Origin: an uncultured Lachnospiraceae bacterium
Lineage (GTDB): Bacteria > Bacillota > Clostridia > Lachnospirales > Lachnospiraceae
Length of the DNA: 45,402 nt
Assembly (NCBI GenBank): GCA_947063675.1
Contig: CAMSTM010000006.1
Location: forward strand, 1-45,402
Direction of reading: 5' to 3'
This document shows positions 8,917 to 19,500 of the stretch, in pieces (the stretch's first letter is position 1; each line of letters begins with the position of its first letter). Made by a program: the position numbers and the translations under genes. The notes below the pieces were generated by a model, which made no database searches, was not told the origin of the DNA, and worked only from the letters and a program-made list of their open reading frames with translations.

Positions 8917-8938
8917 AATCTAATATTTATATAAGCAT

Positions 8939-8977
8939 AAAAGAGGTATCGCAAAACCTTCCCGTTTTGAGATACCT
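8939..8977 (-). terminator. Intrinsic terminator of spoVT, possibly bidirectional
   Basis: AGGTATC (8944-8950) and GATACCT (8971-8977) pair, with an inner AAAAC/GTTTT pairing. On the minus strand the hairpin is followed by CTTTT, suiting spoVT, which ends at 9001. On the plus strand it is followed by TTTTT, so it may back up the preceding terminator. Confidence 0.75.
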
Positions 8978-9000
8978 TTTTTGTCTGCCCTGAAACACAT

Positions 9001-9546
9001 TTACTGTTCCATCTGCCTTCCCAGAAAGCCGGCTGCCGACTGTATCAGCTTCTGCTCCACTTCTCCCATCTTCCCTTTCTCACCGTTATCAATCAGCACC
9101 ACGCCGCCAATCATATCTCCCTCGCAGATAATAGGCGTTATTGCCTCCTGGGTAAAGTCGTCCGTGACGTCCTGGGTAATGGGGATAAAATCCGAATCCT
9201 CCTTCGAGGCAAGAATCATTTCCCTGTTGTTCAGCTTTTCCTCCAGCTCCTTGCTGATGGATTTCCCTAAAAGGCTCCTGTACCCGCCGGAAACGGCAAT
9301 GAACTGATCCCTGTCCGCGATGAGCGCCGTCCTTCCCGATGCCTGCGAAAGGCTTTCCGCATACTGCTTTGCAAATGTATTCATTTCCCCAATAGGAGAA
9401 TATTTTTTTAATATTATCTCGCCTTCCCTGTCGGTAAAAATTTCCAGCGGGTCGCTTTCTCTGATGCGGAGGGTCCGCCTGATTTCCTTTGGTATAACAA
9501 TGCGCCCCAAGTCGTCTATCCGCCTGACAATGCCTGTTGCTTTCAT
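9001..9546 (-). CDS. spoVT: Stage V sporulation protein T
   Basis: 181-residue transcription factor. The N-terminal SpoVT-AbrB DNA-binding domain is clear (MKATGIVRRIDDLGRIVIPK, then EIRRTLRIRESDPLEIFTD), and the rest is the GAF-like sensory domain of SpoVT (about residues 55-181, including GRTALIADRDQFIAVSGG and FTQEAITPIICEGDMIGG). The length matches the Bacillus protein, about 178. In Bacillus SpoVT acts in the forespore under sigma-G, tuning late spore genes; presence here argues for a spore-forming lineage. The ATG at 9546 has GGAGG at a suitable distance. It is monocistronic, with its own terminator. A forespore-type promoter was not convincingly found in the 158 bp upstream. Confidence 0.93.
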   Translation of the reverse strand: MKATGIVRRIDDLGRIVIPKEIRRTLRIRESDPLEIFTDREGEIILKKYSPIGEMNTFAKQYAESLSQASGRTALIADRDQFIAVSGGYRSLLGKSISKELEEKLNNREMILASKEDSDFIPITQDVTDDFTQEAITPIICEGDMIGGVVLIDNGEKGKMGEVEQKLIQSAAGFLGRQMEQ

Positions 9547-9704
9547 TTATCACTTCCTCCATTTCCTTCGTTCGCTCATTCTCTTATTGTAAACATAAAT
9601 CCCTGTCCTTAAACAGTTATTTAAGTTTCCTGCTTTACACAAGTCATGGAGTTATTATCTGTAAAAAATGGAGAATTATTCTTTGTTTTTTGCAATTAAT
9701 TTTC

Positions 9705-11177
9705 TCACCCGTTATAAAAATCCGACGGACTCTGCCCCGTATAAGCCCGAAACATGCGGCTGAAATAAAACTGGTCCTTATACCCCACCTGCTCCGCAAT
9801 ATCTTTAATATACAGCTTCTGCCCAGGAACGCTCATCAGCTCCTTCGCCCTCTCCATCCGAAGTCTGGTCAGGCACACCGTAAAGGACTCGTCGCCGTAT
9901 TTTCTGAGCAGCTTGCTCAAATATGGCTGTGAAATCCCCATCTCCCTCCCAACGGAAGCAAGCGTCAGCTGTCTGGAAAAATTATCCCCTATATATTTCA
10001 TCACTTTTTCATAATATTCACGGGTATCCATCTTCTCAAACACAGGATTTTCTTCCGAACCGACAAACAAAATCTGGTCGATATTTTCACTCAGCTCCTG
10101 CATATTTTCAGCATTGGCAAAAGCCTCCTCAACCAGGAACCCCAGTTCTCCCTCGCAGGACAGCTTTTCTCCAAACTCCTGCAAAACGTACAGGATATGG
10201 TTAAACATATTTTCCACCCAGAGCTGTGGACGTTCCTCCTCCCCCCACAAAAGCAGAAGCCGCTTTACCTCCTCCCGCGCCTTCTGACGGTTCTTCTTTT
10301 TACAATACGCCTGAAGGGGATACAGATAATCCTGAATATTCCCCTCCCGTTCGGCGCTGCCGGGTTCCTCCAGATGAATCACTCTGCTCTTCCCTAATAC
10401 AAGCTTTCTGGCCAGAGTCTGATACAGCTTATCAATGGTATCCGCCAGCCCCATAGTCTTCACCGGCTCATCTGACGTTACCACTGTAAAATATTCTGTG
10501 CCTGATTTTTGTTTTTCTATCTCTGACTGTATCAGCCGAAGAAAATCATGTTCCTCTATCAGCTCATGGGGGCAGATACAGAGCATCTCCCTCTCGTCTC
10601 TCCCGTAAATCAGCATCCTCTCATTGATATCGGAAAAAATTTCCTTTCTTCCATATCCTGAAAAACGGCATGGAAGTCCGTTCATGCGGATTATCGCAGC
10701 ATAATAAAGTCCTTCCGGGAAATATCTGTCGATTATTTTCTCCGAAATCCCGTCTCCGGCACACAATTTTCGGATAATCAGATTTCTGTTCCTCCAATAC
10801 TGCACCTTCAAACGCTCTTCCATATTCTCCAGCATCCTCTGCAGCTCCAAAGGCACCACAGGCTTTAGGATATAATCGCTGACGCCCAGCCTGATGGCAG
10901 ACTGCGCATAGCTAAAATCCGAGTAACCGCTGACAAGCACAATAATAATATCTTCCTTTTCCTCCACAATCCGCTTTACCAGCTCTATTCCGTTAAGTAC
11001 CGGCATCCGTATATCAGTAATCAGGACATCCGGTTGAAGCTGCCTTACTTTCTTTAACGCTTCACCGCCATTGCTCACGCTGCCCGACACATAATACCCT
11101 GGGCACTTTCTGGCAATAATCGTTTCAATATGCTTACGCGCTGCAGGCTCGTCATCTGCTACCAGTACGCTGTACAT
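9705..11177 (-). CDS. YesN-type response regulator with AraC DNA-binding domain
   Basis: 490 residues. The N-terminal receiver domain (about 1-120) shows the acidic pair in VLVADDEPAARKH, the phospho-acceptor Asp in VLITDIRMPVLNG, and the conserved Lys in YILKPVVP. A long central linker follows. The C-terminal about 100 residues form two AraC-type helix-turn-helix units (LTLASVGREMGISQPYLSKLLRKY and IKDIAEQVGYKDQFYFSRMFR). Its start overlaps the kinase gene by 26 bp, so the pair is translationally coupled. Such pairs sit with CUT1 transporters in Firmicutes and activate uptake and hydrolase genes when the kinase senses sugar. The likely targets are this operon and the divergent glycosidase gene. 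Confidence 0.93.
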   Translation of the reverse strand: MYSVLVADDEPAARKHIETIIARKCPGYYVSGSVSNGGEALKKVRQLQPDVLITDIRMPVLNGIELVKRIVEEKEDIIIVLVSGYSDFSYAQSAIRLGVSDYILKPVVPLELQRMLENMEERLKVQYWRNRNLIIRKLCAGDGISEKIIDRYFPEGLYYAAIIRMNGLPCRFSGYGRKEIFSDINERMLIYGRDEREMLCICPHELIEEHDFLRLIQSEIEKQKSGTEYFTVVTSDEPVKTMGLADTIDKLYQTLARKLVLGKSRVIHLEEPGSAEREGNIQDYLYPLQAYCKKKNRQKAREEVKRLLLLWGEEERPQLWVENMFNHILYVLQEFGEKLSCEGELGFLVEEAFANAENMQELSENIDQILFVGSEENPVFEKMDTREYYEKVMKYIGDNFSRQLTLASVGREMGISQPYLSKLLRKYGDESFTVCLTRLRMERAKELMSVPGQKLYIKDIAEQVGYKDQFYFSRMFRAYTGQSPSDFYNG

Positions 11178-12933
11178 TTGCTTCCCTCTCCGTTTTTACT
11201 CCAATAGTAACTGCAGTCCCGCGCTCCTTTGTATTTTCCAGCTCAAAAACCAGCTTATCCGCATATAGAAGATACAATCTCGCATACAGATTCAGCAGTC
11301 CCATACCGCCTATTTCCATTTCAATCGCACTGTTGCGCACGTGAATCTTTTCCCTGATTTCCTTTATCCCCCGGCGCAGGTCATGCAAAACGTCTTCCTT
11401 TATTCCCTCGCCATTATCCTCCATTCGGATATACCATCCTGTATTATCCCGAAAGCCTCTTACCTGAATCCGCATTACCACATCTTCATTATTATAGCCG
11501 TGGAGAACACTGTTTTCAATTAACTGTTGAAGGACGATTTTGGGCAGGATTTCCTTTTCTATGGACTTGTCACAGGTAATCGTTACCTGAATCCGCTCCT
11601 CATAACGGAACTGCAGCAGATTCACATAGCGTTTCATGTAATCCAGCTCGTCCTTCACCGGGGCGTATCTTTCCACATTACTGGTGGAATACCGCAGCAT
11701 ACCGGCCAGATTTCCGCAGATTTCACAGATTCCCTCATCGCCGTCCTCAAGCCCCCTGGTGGAAATCACATTCAGAACGTTATAGAGAAAATGCGGATTT
11801 ACCTGCGCCTGCAGCGCGTCGAACTGTGCCTGCAGCTGTAAAATTGACAGCTTCTTTTCCGTGTCCGCCGCTTCTCCAAGGCGTTTTAAAAGATTTTCAT
11901 AGGCATGTCCAAAAGCTACAATCTCATCATCGGTGGTATTGATTCTCACCGCCTTAGCGATGTCTGTGGTTTCCGTCTGTTCCATCAGGACCCTGATTTC
12001 ATGAATTGGCTGTGTCAGACGATTGGATATCAGAACGATAAACAACATAAACAGGCCGAATACACATACAATAAGTAAAAATGCAAAAAACAGAGTATTC
12101 TTTTCCGCCCTGCCCGTCATTTTCATATTTTCCGCCAGAATCATCCTGACACCGGCTCTGGTGGTGCTGACAGAAACCAGGCAGTCCCCGAGCCGGTAAT
12201 TTCCGTCATCTTTTCCTTCTGCCAGATTCATAAACATTTCAGTCTGTCCGTCCGCATCGGAATACAGCACGGTATTGTCCGGCAGAACCGCTATGATGTT
12301 GATGCTGTCATCTGGAAGATAAAACATTTCCTCCAGCACAGAAGCCTTCTGCTGCACCTCAATATAACCCATTTTCTCGCCCTGAATGGCCCGAATCATG
12401 GAAAAAATTTCTTCCTTTTTATCTCTTTTCCAGTTATCCTTGTGTACGCCTGTCAGAAACGGTTTCCCGAAAAGCGAATCCGCCTCCCCGAGCCACTGAT
12501 TATTCTCCTCGCCCATGACAATATCAATGAACGATTCGTCATTGTTCATGGTGCAGTAGACCAGATTTCCATTGGGATTAAAGAAAATTACCCGGTAAAA
12601 ATTTGACAGAAGATAGTTATTGCTCAGCTTATTTCTCAGCGTTGTCTCATGAGCTATCCGCATCCTGTCATAGTACTGATTATCAGAATTGGAAAGCCCT
12701 CTGATGGCGTCAAGCATGTCCATATCGGAAAGTATATAATCCGTGACCTGATTCATAACGTCATAGGCGCTGTCAAACTGAATTGAAAACTGCCTTGAAA
12801 GAAAGTTCAGATTGTCAACCTTTTCCATCCGCAGCTCCCTGATATTGAAATAGCACCACAATAAACCAAGGAGCAGCGAAAGGACAAAGGCCAGAGCCGC
12901 ATAAGATAAAATCATTTTACGCCTGAAACGCAT
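11152..12933 (-). CDS. YesM-type sensor histidine kinase
   Basis: 593 residues. Two membrane segments (about 8-28 and 280-305) bracket a large extracellular sensor region; a HAMP-like segment with RLTQPIHEIRVLM follows. The kinase core is of the His_kinase/HATPase type found in YesM/LytS: ALQAQVNPHFLYNVLNVIS holds the phosphorylated His, QLIENSVLHGY is the N box, and MEDNGEGI and GMGLLNLYARL are the nucleotide-binding motifs. It starts 7 bp after the second permease gene and overlaps the regulator gene. It likely senses a sugar directly or through the binding protein and phosphorylates the YesN-type partner. Confidence 0.93.
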   Translation of the reverse strand: MRFRRKMILSYAALAFVLSLLLGLLWCYFNIRELRMEKVDNLNFLSRQFSIQFDSAYDVMNQVTDYILSDMDMLDAIRGLSNSDNQYYDRMRIAHETTLRNKLSNNYLLSNFYRVIFFNPNGNLVYCTMNNDESFIDIVMGEENNQWLGEADSLFGKPFLTGVHKDNWKRDKKEEIFSMIRAIQGEKMGYIEVQQKASVLEEMFYLPDDSINIIAVLPDNTVLYSDADGQTEMFMNLAEGKDDGNYRLGDCLVSVSTTRAGVRMILAENMKMTGRAEKNTLFFAFLLIVCVFGLFMLFIVLISNRLTQPIHEIRVLMEQTETTDIAKAVRINTTDDEIVAFGHAYENLLKRLGEAADTEKKLSILQLQAQFDALQAQVNPHFLYNVLNVISTRGLEDGDEGICEICGNLAGMLRYSTSNVERYAPVKDELDYMKRYVNLLQFRYEERIQVTITCDKSIEKEILPKIVLQQLIENSVLHGYNNEDVVMRIQVRGFRDNTGWYIRMEDNGEGIKEDVLHDLRRGIKEIREKIHVRNSAIEMEIGGMGLLNLYARLYLLYADKLVFELENTKERGTAVTIGVKTEREANVQRTGSR

Positions 12934-12940
12934 ATTTTTA

Positions 12941-13771
12941 TTACCCCTTTACAGCTCCCGCCACCATTCCGTCAATTATCTTTTTGTTAAAAAAGATAAA
13001 TAAAATCAGCATGGGAATCGTAATTACCAGTACATCGGCAAACATCAGATTATAGGAGCTTTCATATTTTCCCTTAAAATTATACAACGTAAGCTGAACC
13101 GTTGCATTGGCATTTCCCGGAAGAAAATACAGAGGATTGGTAAAATCATTAAAAATATTTACCGCATTTAAAATAATTACCGTTGACGTCACCGGTTTTA
13201 ACAACGGAAAAACAATTTTCGTAAATATCTGGAAAGGACTGCAGCCGTCAATCAGTCCGGCCTCCTCCAGTTCCTTCGGTATGGTTCCCATAAATCCGCG
13301 GTACAGCATGATAGTAAACGGAATACATAACGCCACCTCCACCGTTATCATTCCAAACAGAGTCTTGTAAATATGCATTCCCTGCAGCACCCAGATTGTG
13401 GGCAGGATTGCCGGAGGCACCATCAGCCCGGACATAATCAGCGCATTGGCAACCGTCATCGTCTTGTCCGAGCGCCTCTGCAGCACATAGCCTGCCATGG
13501 AGCCCACAAGAATCAAAATTGCCACCGAGAAAAATGCAATCAGCAGACTGTTTTTAAATGCCGTAATCAGCATGTAGTTATTGGCCTTTAACACTTCCAG
13601 ATAATTCTCAAAATGAATCTCCGTGGGCAGAGCCAGTGACATCAGATTGGCTTCCTTCTTATTTTTAATGGAGTTTAAAAACATATACAGGAAGGGCGTC
13701 ACAAATATAAACAGGCACAGAACCATTCCGACCACATCACCTATGAGCGTTAATACTTTTCTTTTTTTCAT
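12941..13771 (-). CDS. CUT1 sugar ABC transporter permease, MalG type
   Basis: 276-residue inner-membrane permease with six predicted membrane segments. The first follows the basic MKKRKVLTLIGD start. The cytoplasmic EAA loop EEAGLIDGCSPFQIFTKIVFPLLKP is well conserved and contacts an ATPase. Start and stop of the adjacent permease overlap as TGATG, so translation is coupled. Like most CUT1 loci in Clostridia there is no ATPase gene here; a shared MsmK/UgpC-type ATPase elsewhere presumably energises it. Confidence 0.94.
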   Translation of the reverse strand: MKKRKVLTLIGDVVGMVLCLFIFVTPFLYMFLNSIKNKKEANLMSLALPTEIHFENYLEVLKANNYMLITAFKNSLLIAFFSVAILILVGSMAGYVLQRRSDKTMTVANALIMSGLMVPPAILPTIWVLQGMHIYKTLFGMITVEVALCIPFTIMLYRGFMGTIPKELEEAGLIDGCSPFQIFTKIVFPLLKPVTSTVIILNAVNIFNDFTNPLYFLPGNANATVQLTLYNFKGKYESSYNLMFADVLVITIPMLILFIFFNKKIIDGMVAGAVKG

Positions 13772-14631
13772 CAGGAATCCACCTCCCTGCTCAGCAAAAA
13801 CTTCTGCAGCGGAAATGCCAGCAGAGCAATCATAATAAACATAATTACGTTACCTGCTGTGGACAGACCGTAGAATCCTGCCGCATACTGCTTGTATACA
13901 ATGGAGGCCATTACGTCCGTTGCGAATCCGGGACCGCCTCCTGTCATTGCCCAGATAAGGTCAAAGCTGCGCAGTCCGCCGATAAAAGAGAGAATAATGA
14001 CGGAGTTCATGGCCGGGCGCGCAAGGGGCGCTGTGATTGCAAAAAGCTTCTGGCGGCCGTTTGCGCCGTCGATTTCCGCCGCTTCGTAATAGGTTCTGTC
14101 AATGGACTGAATGCCCGCCACATAAATGACGGTGGCGATACTCAGTCCCTTCCAGATATCCACGCCTATAATGGAAAATAACGCCAGGTCCGGGTTCCCC
14201 AGCCAGTTAATCTTACTTTCCACAAAGGTGGAAAGCGCACGGTTAATCAGTCCCCGGGTGGGATGCATCATGGCTGTAAAGGTAATGCCAATCGCCATGG
14301 TACTTACCAGATTAGGGAAGAAAATAATTGAACGCTGTATGTTTTTTGTTTTGATTTTTCCTGTCAGGAATACTGCAATAAAAAAGGCCAGAATTACTTT
14401 AATTCCGCTGGTGAGAACCGCGTATATCAACGTGTTTTTAATACCGATATTCAAAGAGCGTTCAGAAAAAAACATTATAAAATTGTCCAGCCCGGTAAAC
14501 CGCCAGTTCTTAAAATCCCACACCGTCATACTGAAAAAGAAAGAGGCCATTGTAGGGATGATAAAAATGAGAAGAAAAACTATCATGGCAGGCACAAGGA
14601 ACCAGGTGGAATACATCTTTTTTTTATTCAT
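13771..14631 (-). CDS. CUT1 sugar ABC transporter permease, MalF/LplB type
   Basis: About 286 residues, six membrane segments, EAA loop YEAAEIDGANGRQKLFAITAPLARP. The frame is open to a TTG at 14637, but the ATG at 14631 directly gives a typical MNKKKMYSTW start with AAGGA upstream. It forms the pore with the MalG-type protein. A 190-bp gap containing a stable stem-loop separates it from the binding-protein gene, which probably sets a higher level for the binding protein. Confidence 0.93.
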   Translation of the reverse strand: MNKKKMYSTWFLVPAMIVFLLIFIIPTMASFFFSMTVWDFKNWRFTGLDNFIMFFSERSLNIGIKNTLIYAVLTSGIKVILAFFIAVFLTGKIKTKNIQRSIIFFPNLVSTMAIGITFTAMMHPTRGLINRALSTFVESKINWLGNPDLALFSIIGVDIWKGLSIATVIYVAGIQSIDRTYYEAAEIDGANGRQKLFAITAPLARPAMNSVIILSFIGGLRSFDLIWAMTGGGPGFATDVMASIVYKQYAAGFYGLSTAGNVIMFIMIALLAFPLQKFLLSREVDS

Positions 14632-14784
14632 TGGCAAATTCCTTATTTTAAGTCCCGCAGACGCCTCTTAAGCGCACCTGGTCTAAATCAATTCCCGGCC
14701 GCTTAGAGCATGCGTCCGCAAATCGATTTTGCGCTTTCGGGCATCTGCTGTTTTTAAGTTCCGCAGTTTATAGTTACGATAGTC

Positions 14785-14820
14785 GGAAACAGCCGCTTGC
14801 ATTCCGCAGACGGCTGTTCC
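14785..14820 (-). other. Intercistronic stem-loop between binding-protein and permease genes
   Basis: GGAAACAGCCG (14785-14795) pairs with CGGCTGTTCC (14811-14820) around a 15-base loop, one base unpaired in the longer arm. On the minus strand it lies 10-46 bases after the binding-protein stop. No T-run follows in either direction, so it is more likely an mRNA-stabilising or processing structure than a terminator. Such structures commonly raise binding protein over permease levels. Confidence 0.6.
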
Positions 14821-14830
14821 AAAAAATTTC

Positions 14831-16240
14831 CTACTTCCAGTCAAGTCCAAGCTGAACCGCCTGCTTCAGACAGTCATCGTCATACGCTTTTGCCGCTTCT
14901 TCCGCTGAAATCTGTCCGGTTCCAACTTCCTGGGTAATCTGCTCACAGCTTGCGCCCTTAACTGCCGTCTGATATTCCAGCGCCGTGCATGCTTTTCCGG
15001 CATCGATATACGCCTGCTCATCCTTCACGGCATCAAATGCATCGTCGGGAAGGCTGACTCCCTTGACAATAATCGGCCCTGCGGGAGGCTGCACTTCCAG
15101 ATAGGTCGCAATTGCCTCATCAGATAACCAGAAATTTAAAAACCGCAGTACATCATCTACATGCTCGCTGGTCTTGTTTACATAAAATCCGCCTGCAGGC
15201 CATGTGGTAATTCCATGGTTATTGGCATCATCGCCGGGAACCCCGAAAGCTCCAATCTTATTTACATCATCACCATAATTACTGTAGAGGTTATTTAAAA
15301 CACCGTCAGAAGTGATAATCCAATGCGCACCGTCGCCGTTTATCAGCATATCGCATGCAATGTTGTAGGTAGTGGCTGTGTAATCTTCATTATAATAAGG
15401 CGCAAGGTCGGCAGCCTTCTGCCAGCTCTTTAAGCCTGCCGGGTCAGACGCATATTTGGCTTCACCGGCCTCAAACTGTGCTGCGAAATCAGGATTTTCC
15501 GCCTGAACATTGTAGTGGTCTCCAAGATAGATAACCTGTGTGGTCCAGCTCTCTGCAAAGCTTCCGATTACCGCAACCTCACCCGCATCCTTAAGTACGT
15601 CACAGTTCTTCAAAAAGTCCGCCCAGGTATGGGGCACTTCCAGATTATACTCTGCATACAGCTCTTTATTATAAAGAATAACGCCGGCTCCGCTGCACAA
15701 TCCGGCAGGCGCACCGTAAATCACTCCGTCTACCGTTACCGCGCTTAAGAAAGACTCGTCCAGCTTACTAATGAAAGGCTGGTCAGACAAATCCAGGAAA
15801 TATTCGGAAGGATTTAAGATGGAGAACTTACATCCTGAATTATACAGGCAGATATCGGACATATCTCCTGACGCCAGTCTGGTCTTTACGATATTGTCGC
15901 CGTCTCCGCCGCCCACACGTGTTTCAATTTCCACCGTGATTCCCAGTTTTTCCTTTGCAAGGGCGCAAACTGCCTCGATTCCTGTTGTGGTTGTTTCCTT
16001 ATCCACCAGCATGGTGATGGTTGCTTCCTTATATTCTCCGTCCGCCGCCGTATCTGCCGAAGCCTCGCCTTCGGTGCTGTCCTTTGCAGGAGCCGCCTCG
16101 TCCTGAGCGCTGTCTGCTGCGGGAGCCGCCGCTTCATTTCCGCCGCTTTCCGATGAGCTGTCATTTCCGCCGCCGCATCCGGCTAACAGCCCAACCGTCA
16201 TTGCCGCTGCCATAAGAACACTTAAAACTTTCTTTTTCAT
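14831..16240 (-). CDS. Sugar-binding lipoprotein of CUT1 transporter
   Basis: 469 residues. It starts MKKKVLSVLMAAAMTVG with lipobox LLAGC, so it is a lipid-anchored extracellular protein, followed by a Ser/Asp/Ala/Glu-rich linker to about residue 70. The mature domain has family 1 binding-protein features such as ILYNKELYAEYNLEVPHTWADFL and WPAGGFYVNKTSEHVDDVLRFL. It is the first gene of the five-gene operon with the two permeases and the YesM/YesN pair. The ATG has AAGGAGG at good spacing. The divergent GH106-like glycosidase suggests the ligand is a rhamnose-containing oligosaccharide, but this is only context. Confidence 0.93.
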   Translation of the reverse strand: MKKKVLSVLMAAAMTVGLLAGCGGGNDSSSESGGNEAAAPAADSAQDEAAPAKDSTEGEASADTAADGEYKEATITMLVDKETTTTGIEAVCALAKEKLGITVEIETRVGGGDGDNIVKTRLASGDMSDICLYNSGCKFSILNPSEYFLDLSDQPFISKLDESFLSAVTVDGVIYGAPAGLCSGAGVILYNKELYAEYNLEVPHTWADFLKNCDVLKDAGEVAVIGSFAESWTTQVIYLGDHYNVQAENPDFAAQFEAGEAKYASDPAGLKSWQKAADLAPYYNEDYTATTYNIACDMLINGDGAHWIITSDGVLNNLYSNYGDDVNKIGAFGVPGDDANNHGITTWPAGGFYVNKTSEHVDDVLRFLNFWLSDEAIATYLEVQPPAGPIIVKGVSLPDDAFDAVKDEQAYIDAGKACTALEYQTAVKGASCEQITQEVGTGQISAEEAAKAYDDDCLKQAVQLGLDWK

Positions 16241-16543
16241 TGCTTTCCTCCTTCATAAATTTACATCTCTTTTTCGTTTCTCTTTACTTAAGTAAGATAA
16301 TATTATTTTAGAGATTACAGTAAAAAATCTCCATGGACAATCCAATCATTTATGATGGATTTCCCGATTATTGCAGAAGATATTTGCATTTCTTCATATA
16401 ATAATCACAAAAAAAGAATAATCACCCCACTTTCATCACACAAAATGCATATTCTTTTTCTTATTTTTACACTATGCTGTGTACATCATTGGCAAATGAT
16501 TTCACAACACCCCCGCGGTAACACGAAAGGAGAATCAAGGTAA
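16241..16543. other. Divergent regulatory region between CUT1 operon and GH106-like gene
   Basis: 303 bp without a gene. It contains a 12-bp perfect palindrome TTACTTAAGTAA (16284-16295) just downstream of an AT-rich TATTAT box on the minus strand, a 10-bp perfect inverted repeat AAAAAGAATA/TATTCTTTTT (16411-16420 and 16450-16459), and ATCATT-GGCA-AATGAT (16486-16501). These are candidate sites for the YesN-type or other regulators. Promoter cores for both directions are probable but not close to consensus. Confidence 0.5.
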
Positions 16544-19500
16544 ATGCTTTACAAGAAAAACGGCAGCCCCTCCCTTGCGAAGGAGCTGTTTCAAAACCCT
16601 ACCAGCGAATACAGAGGCGCGCCCTTCTGGTCCTGGAACTGCAAGGTAAATAAAGAAGATATCGACCATACCCTGGAAGACCTTCACACTATGGGAATGG
16701 GCGGCGCGCACATTCACTGCCGTACCGGTATGGACCTTCCTTATCTTGGAAAAGAATTCATGGATATGGTTCATTATTCCCATGAAAAATCAAACAGCCT
16801 CGATATGATTACCTGGCTTTATGACGAAGACCGCTGGCCTTCCGGCGCCGCGGGCGGTCTGGTGACCAAAAACCCCGAATACCGGATGCGCTTCCTTGTC
16901 TTTTCACCGGAAGAGCTTCCTGAAAAGGAAGACGTAAAATCCGAATACGGCGGTTCCTCCGCCCAGCCGGTAAGCAGCGGCAACCGCAAATTCCTGGCAA
17001 AGTACGCCGTCAGGCTGGAAAACGGATATCTGACCTCCTATCGGCTCCTTGCTCCGGACGCAAAGGAACCGGAAGGCTCTGATATCTGGTATTTATACAG
17101 GGAAATTGCCGGGAACGACCCCTGGTACAACAATCAGGCTTATGCGGACACCTTAAATCCCAAAGCCATAGACAGATTCATCGAGCTCACCCATGAAGCC
17201 TATTACCGGGAGCTGGGAGAGAGCTTCGGCGATACGGTTCCCGCGATTTTTACGGACGAGCCGCAGTTCTGCCACAAGCAGACTCTTGGATTTGCGGAAG
17301 AAAAGAAAAAAGTCATCCTGCCCTTTACGGATGATTTCCCCGAGACCTACGAAAAGGCCTACGGCTGCAATTTCTTTGAAAGCTTTCCCGAATGTATCTG
17401 GGAGCTTCCCGAAGGCGCGGTTTCCGTAAACCGTTACCATTACCATGACCATATCTGTGAACGGTTCGCTACCGCCTTTGCGGACAATATCGGCGGATGG
17501 TGCCGTAAGCACAACATTGCCCTGACGGGCCATATGATGGAAGAACCCACTCTGATGTCGCAGACCGCTGCGTTGGGAGAGGCCATGCGCTCCTACCGCT
17601 CCTTTGACCTTCCCGGCATCGACATGCTCTGCGACTGGCGGGAGCTGACCACCGCCAAGCAGGCTCAGAGCGCGGTTCACCAGTTTGGGTATGAAGGCAT
17701 GCTCAGCGAGCTCTACGGAGTTACCAACTGGAATTTTGATTTCCGCGGCCACAAGCTGGCCGGCGACTGGCAGGCTGCCTTAGGCGTTACCATAAGAGTG
17801 CACCACTTAACCTGGACCTCCATGGCAGGCGAAGCCAAGCGCGATTACCCCGCGGCCATCGGCTATCAGTCTCCCTGGTACCGGAAATATTCTATGATAG
17901 AGGATTATTTTGGGCGTCTTAACACCGCCCTTACCAGAGGAACGCCTGAGGTAAAGGTGGGCGTTATCCACCCTGTGGAATCCTACTGGCTCTACTGGGG
18001 CGCAAAAGAACAGACCGACGGCATCCGTCAGGAAATGGACTACAATTTCCACAAGCTTACGGAATGGCTTCTTTACGGACTCATTGATTTTGATTTTATT
18101 TCCGAAGCCCTCTGGAAGGACCAGACGCCGGACGAAGCCCTTGATGCCGAAGGCGATTTGATGACAGGAAAAATGAAATACGACGTGATTGTGGTTCCCA
18201 ACTGCGTGACCATCCGCAGAAGCACCTTAAAGCGCCTTATGGCTTTCCGCAAAAGAGGCGGACGGGTCATCTTTACCGGAACGGTTCCTTCCCATGTGGA
18301 CGCCCTTGTGTGCGGCGACGCCGCCGACTTTGCGGATACCTGCGAGAAGATTGGATTTGCGGAAAATCTGCTGCTCTCCGCGCTCCTTCCCGCAAGAACC
18401 GTAGACGTCCACAATCAGCTCGGCGTGCGGACGGATAATCTGATTTATCAGATGAGAGCTGACAACGGCAGCAAGTGGCTCTTCCTTGCCCACTGCCGGC
18501 CAATGGCAAATCCTGATATTCCTCAGCGCGAGGAGCTTACCATAAAGATTTCCGGCGCTTACCGCCCTGTGCTTTATGACGCTATGACCGCAGAAACCAG
18601 AGAGGTCCCTTACTGCCATACGAAAGATTCGGCTGGCAGTACGGCAGATTGCAACGCAGTCTGGAATACGATTATAGAGGAAACCGTGTTTGACCATGAT
18701 TCCCTGCTGTATTTACTGGTTCCGGAGGACGCCGGCAATTCATCTCAGATAACTGCAAAAGCCGGAGAAACTGCCGCAAAGACACAGGTTGTACTTCCTG
18801 ATTTTATGGATATTTCACTGGAAGAACCCAATGTCAGGATTCTTGATATTGCAGAGGCAAAATTTGACGACGGAGACTGGCAGGCTCCCGACGAAGTTCT
18901 TCGCATAGACAATAAATTCCGCGAAATTCTGGGGTATCAGCTTCGAATGGACGCTTTCCCGCAGCCCTGGGTGTTCCCGGATTCTGAGGAAGTCCGGCAT
19001 AAGCTCTCTCTCCGTTTCCGCATCGACTCGGAAATTGCAGTCAAAGCGCCTTTACTTGCCTTGGAACAGGCGGAAAAAACCAAATTGTATTTGAACGGAC
19101 AGGAAGTGGTCTCCGAAATCAACGGCTACTTTACGGACCGTTCCATCCAGACGGTCACTCTGCCCGATTTACAGCCAGGTGAAAATATCCTGATTGCAGA
19201 AATGCCTTACTACAATAAATTTAACGTGGAGGCCATGTATCTTCTGGGAGACTTCGGCGTAAAAGTTGCCGGCCGCAGCTGTACGCTCACTCCTTTGGTA
19301 CAAAGACTTGCTTTCGGAGATATCTGCACACAGGGACTTCCTTTCTACGGCGCCAGCATTACTTACAAAATTCCTGTCACCGTATCCAGGGACTGCAGCC
19401 TGAACGTAAGCGTTACCCAGTTCCGCTGTCCCGTTATGAGCGTGGCTTTAGACGGCAGGGACTGCGGCAATATTGCCCTTTCCCCTTATGAGCTTACCAT

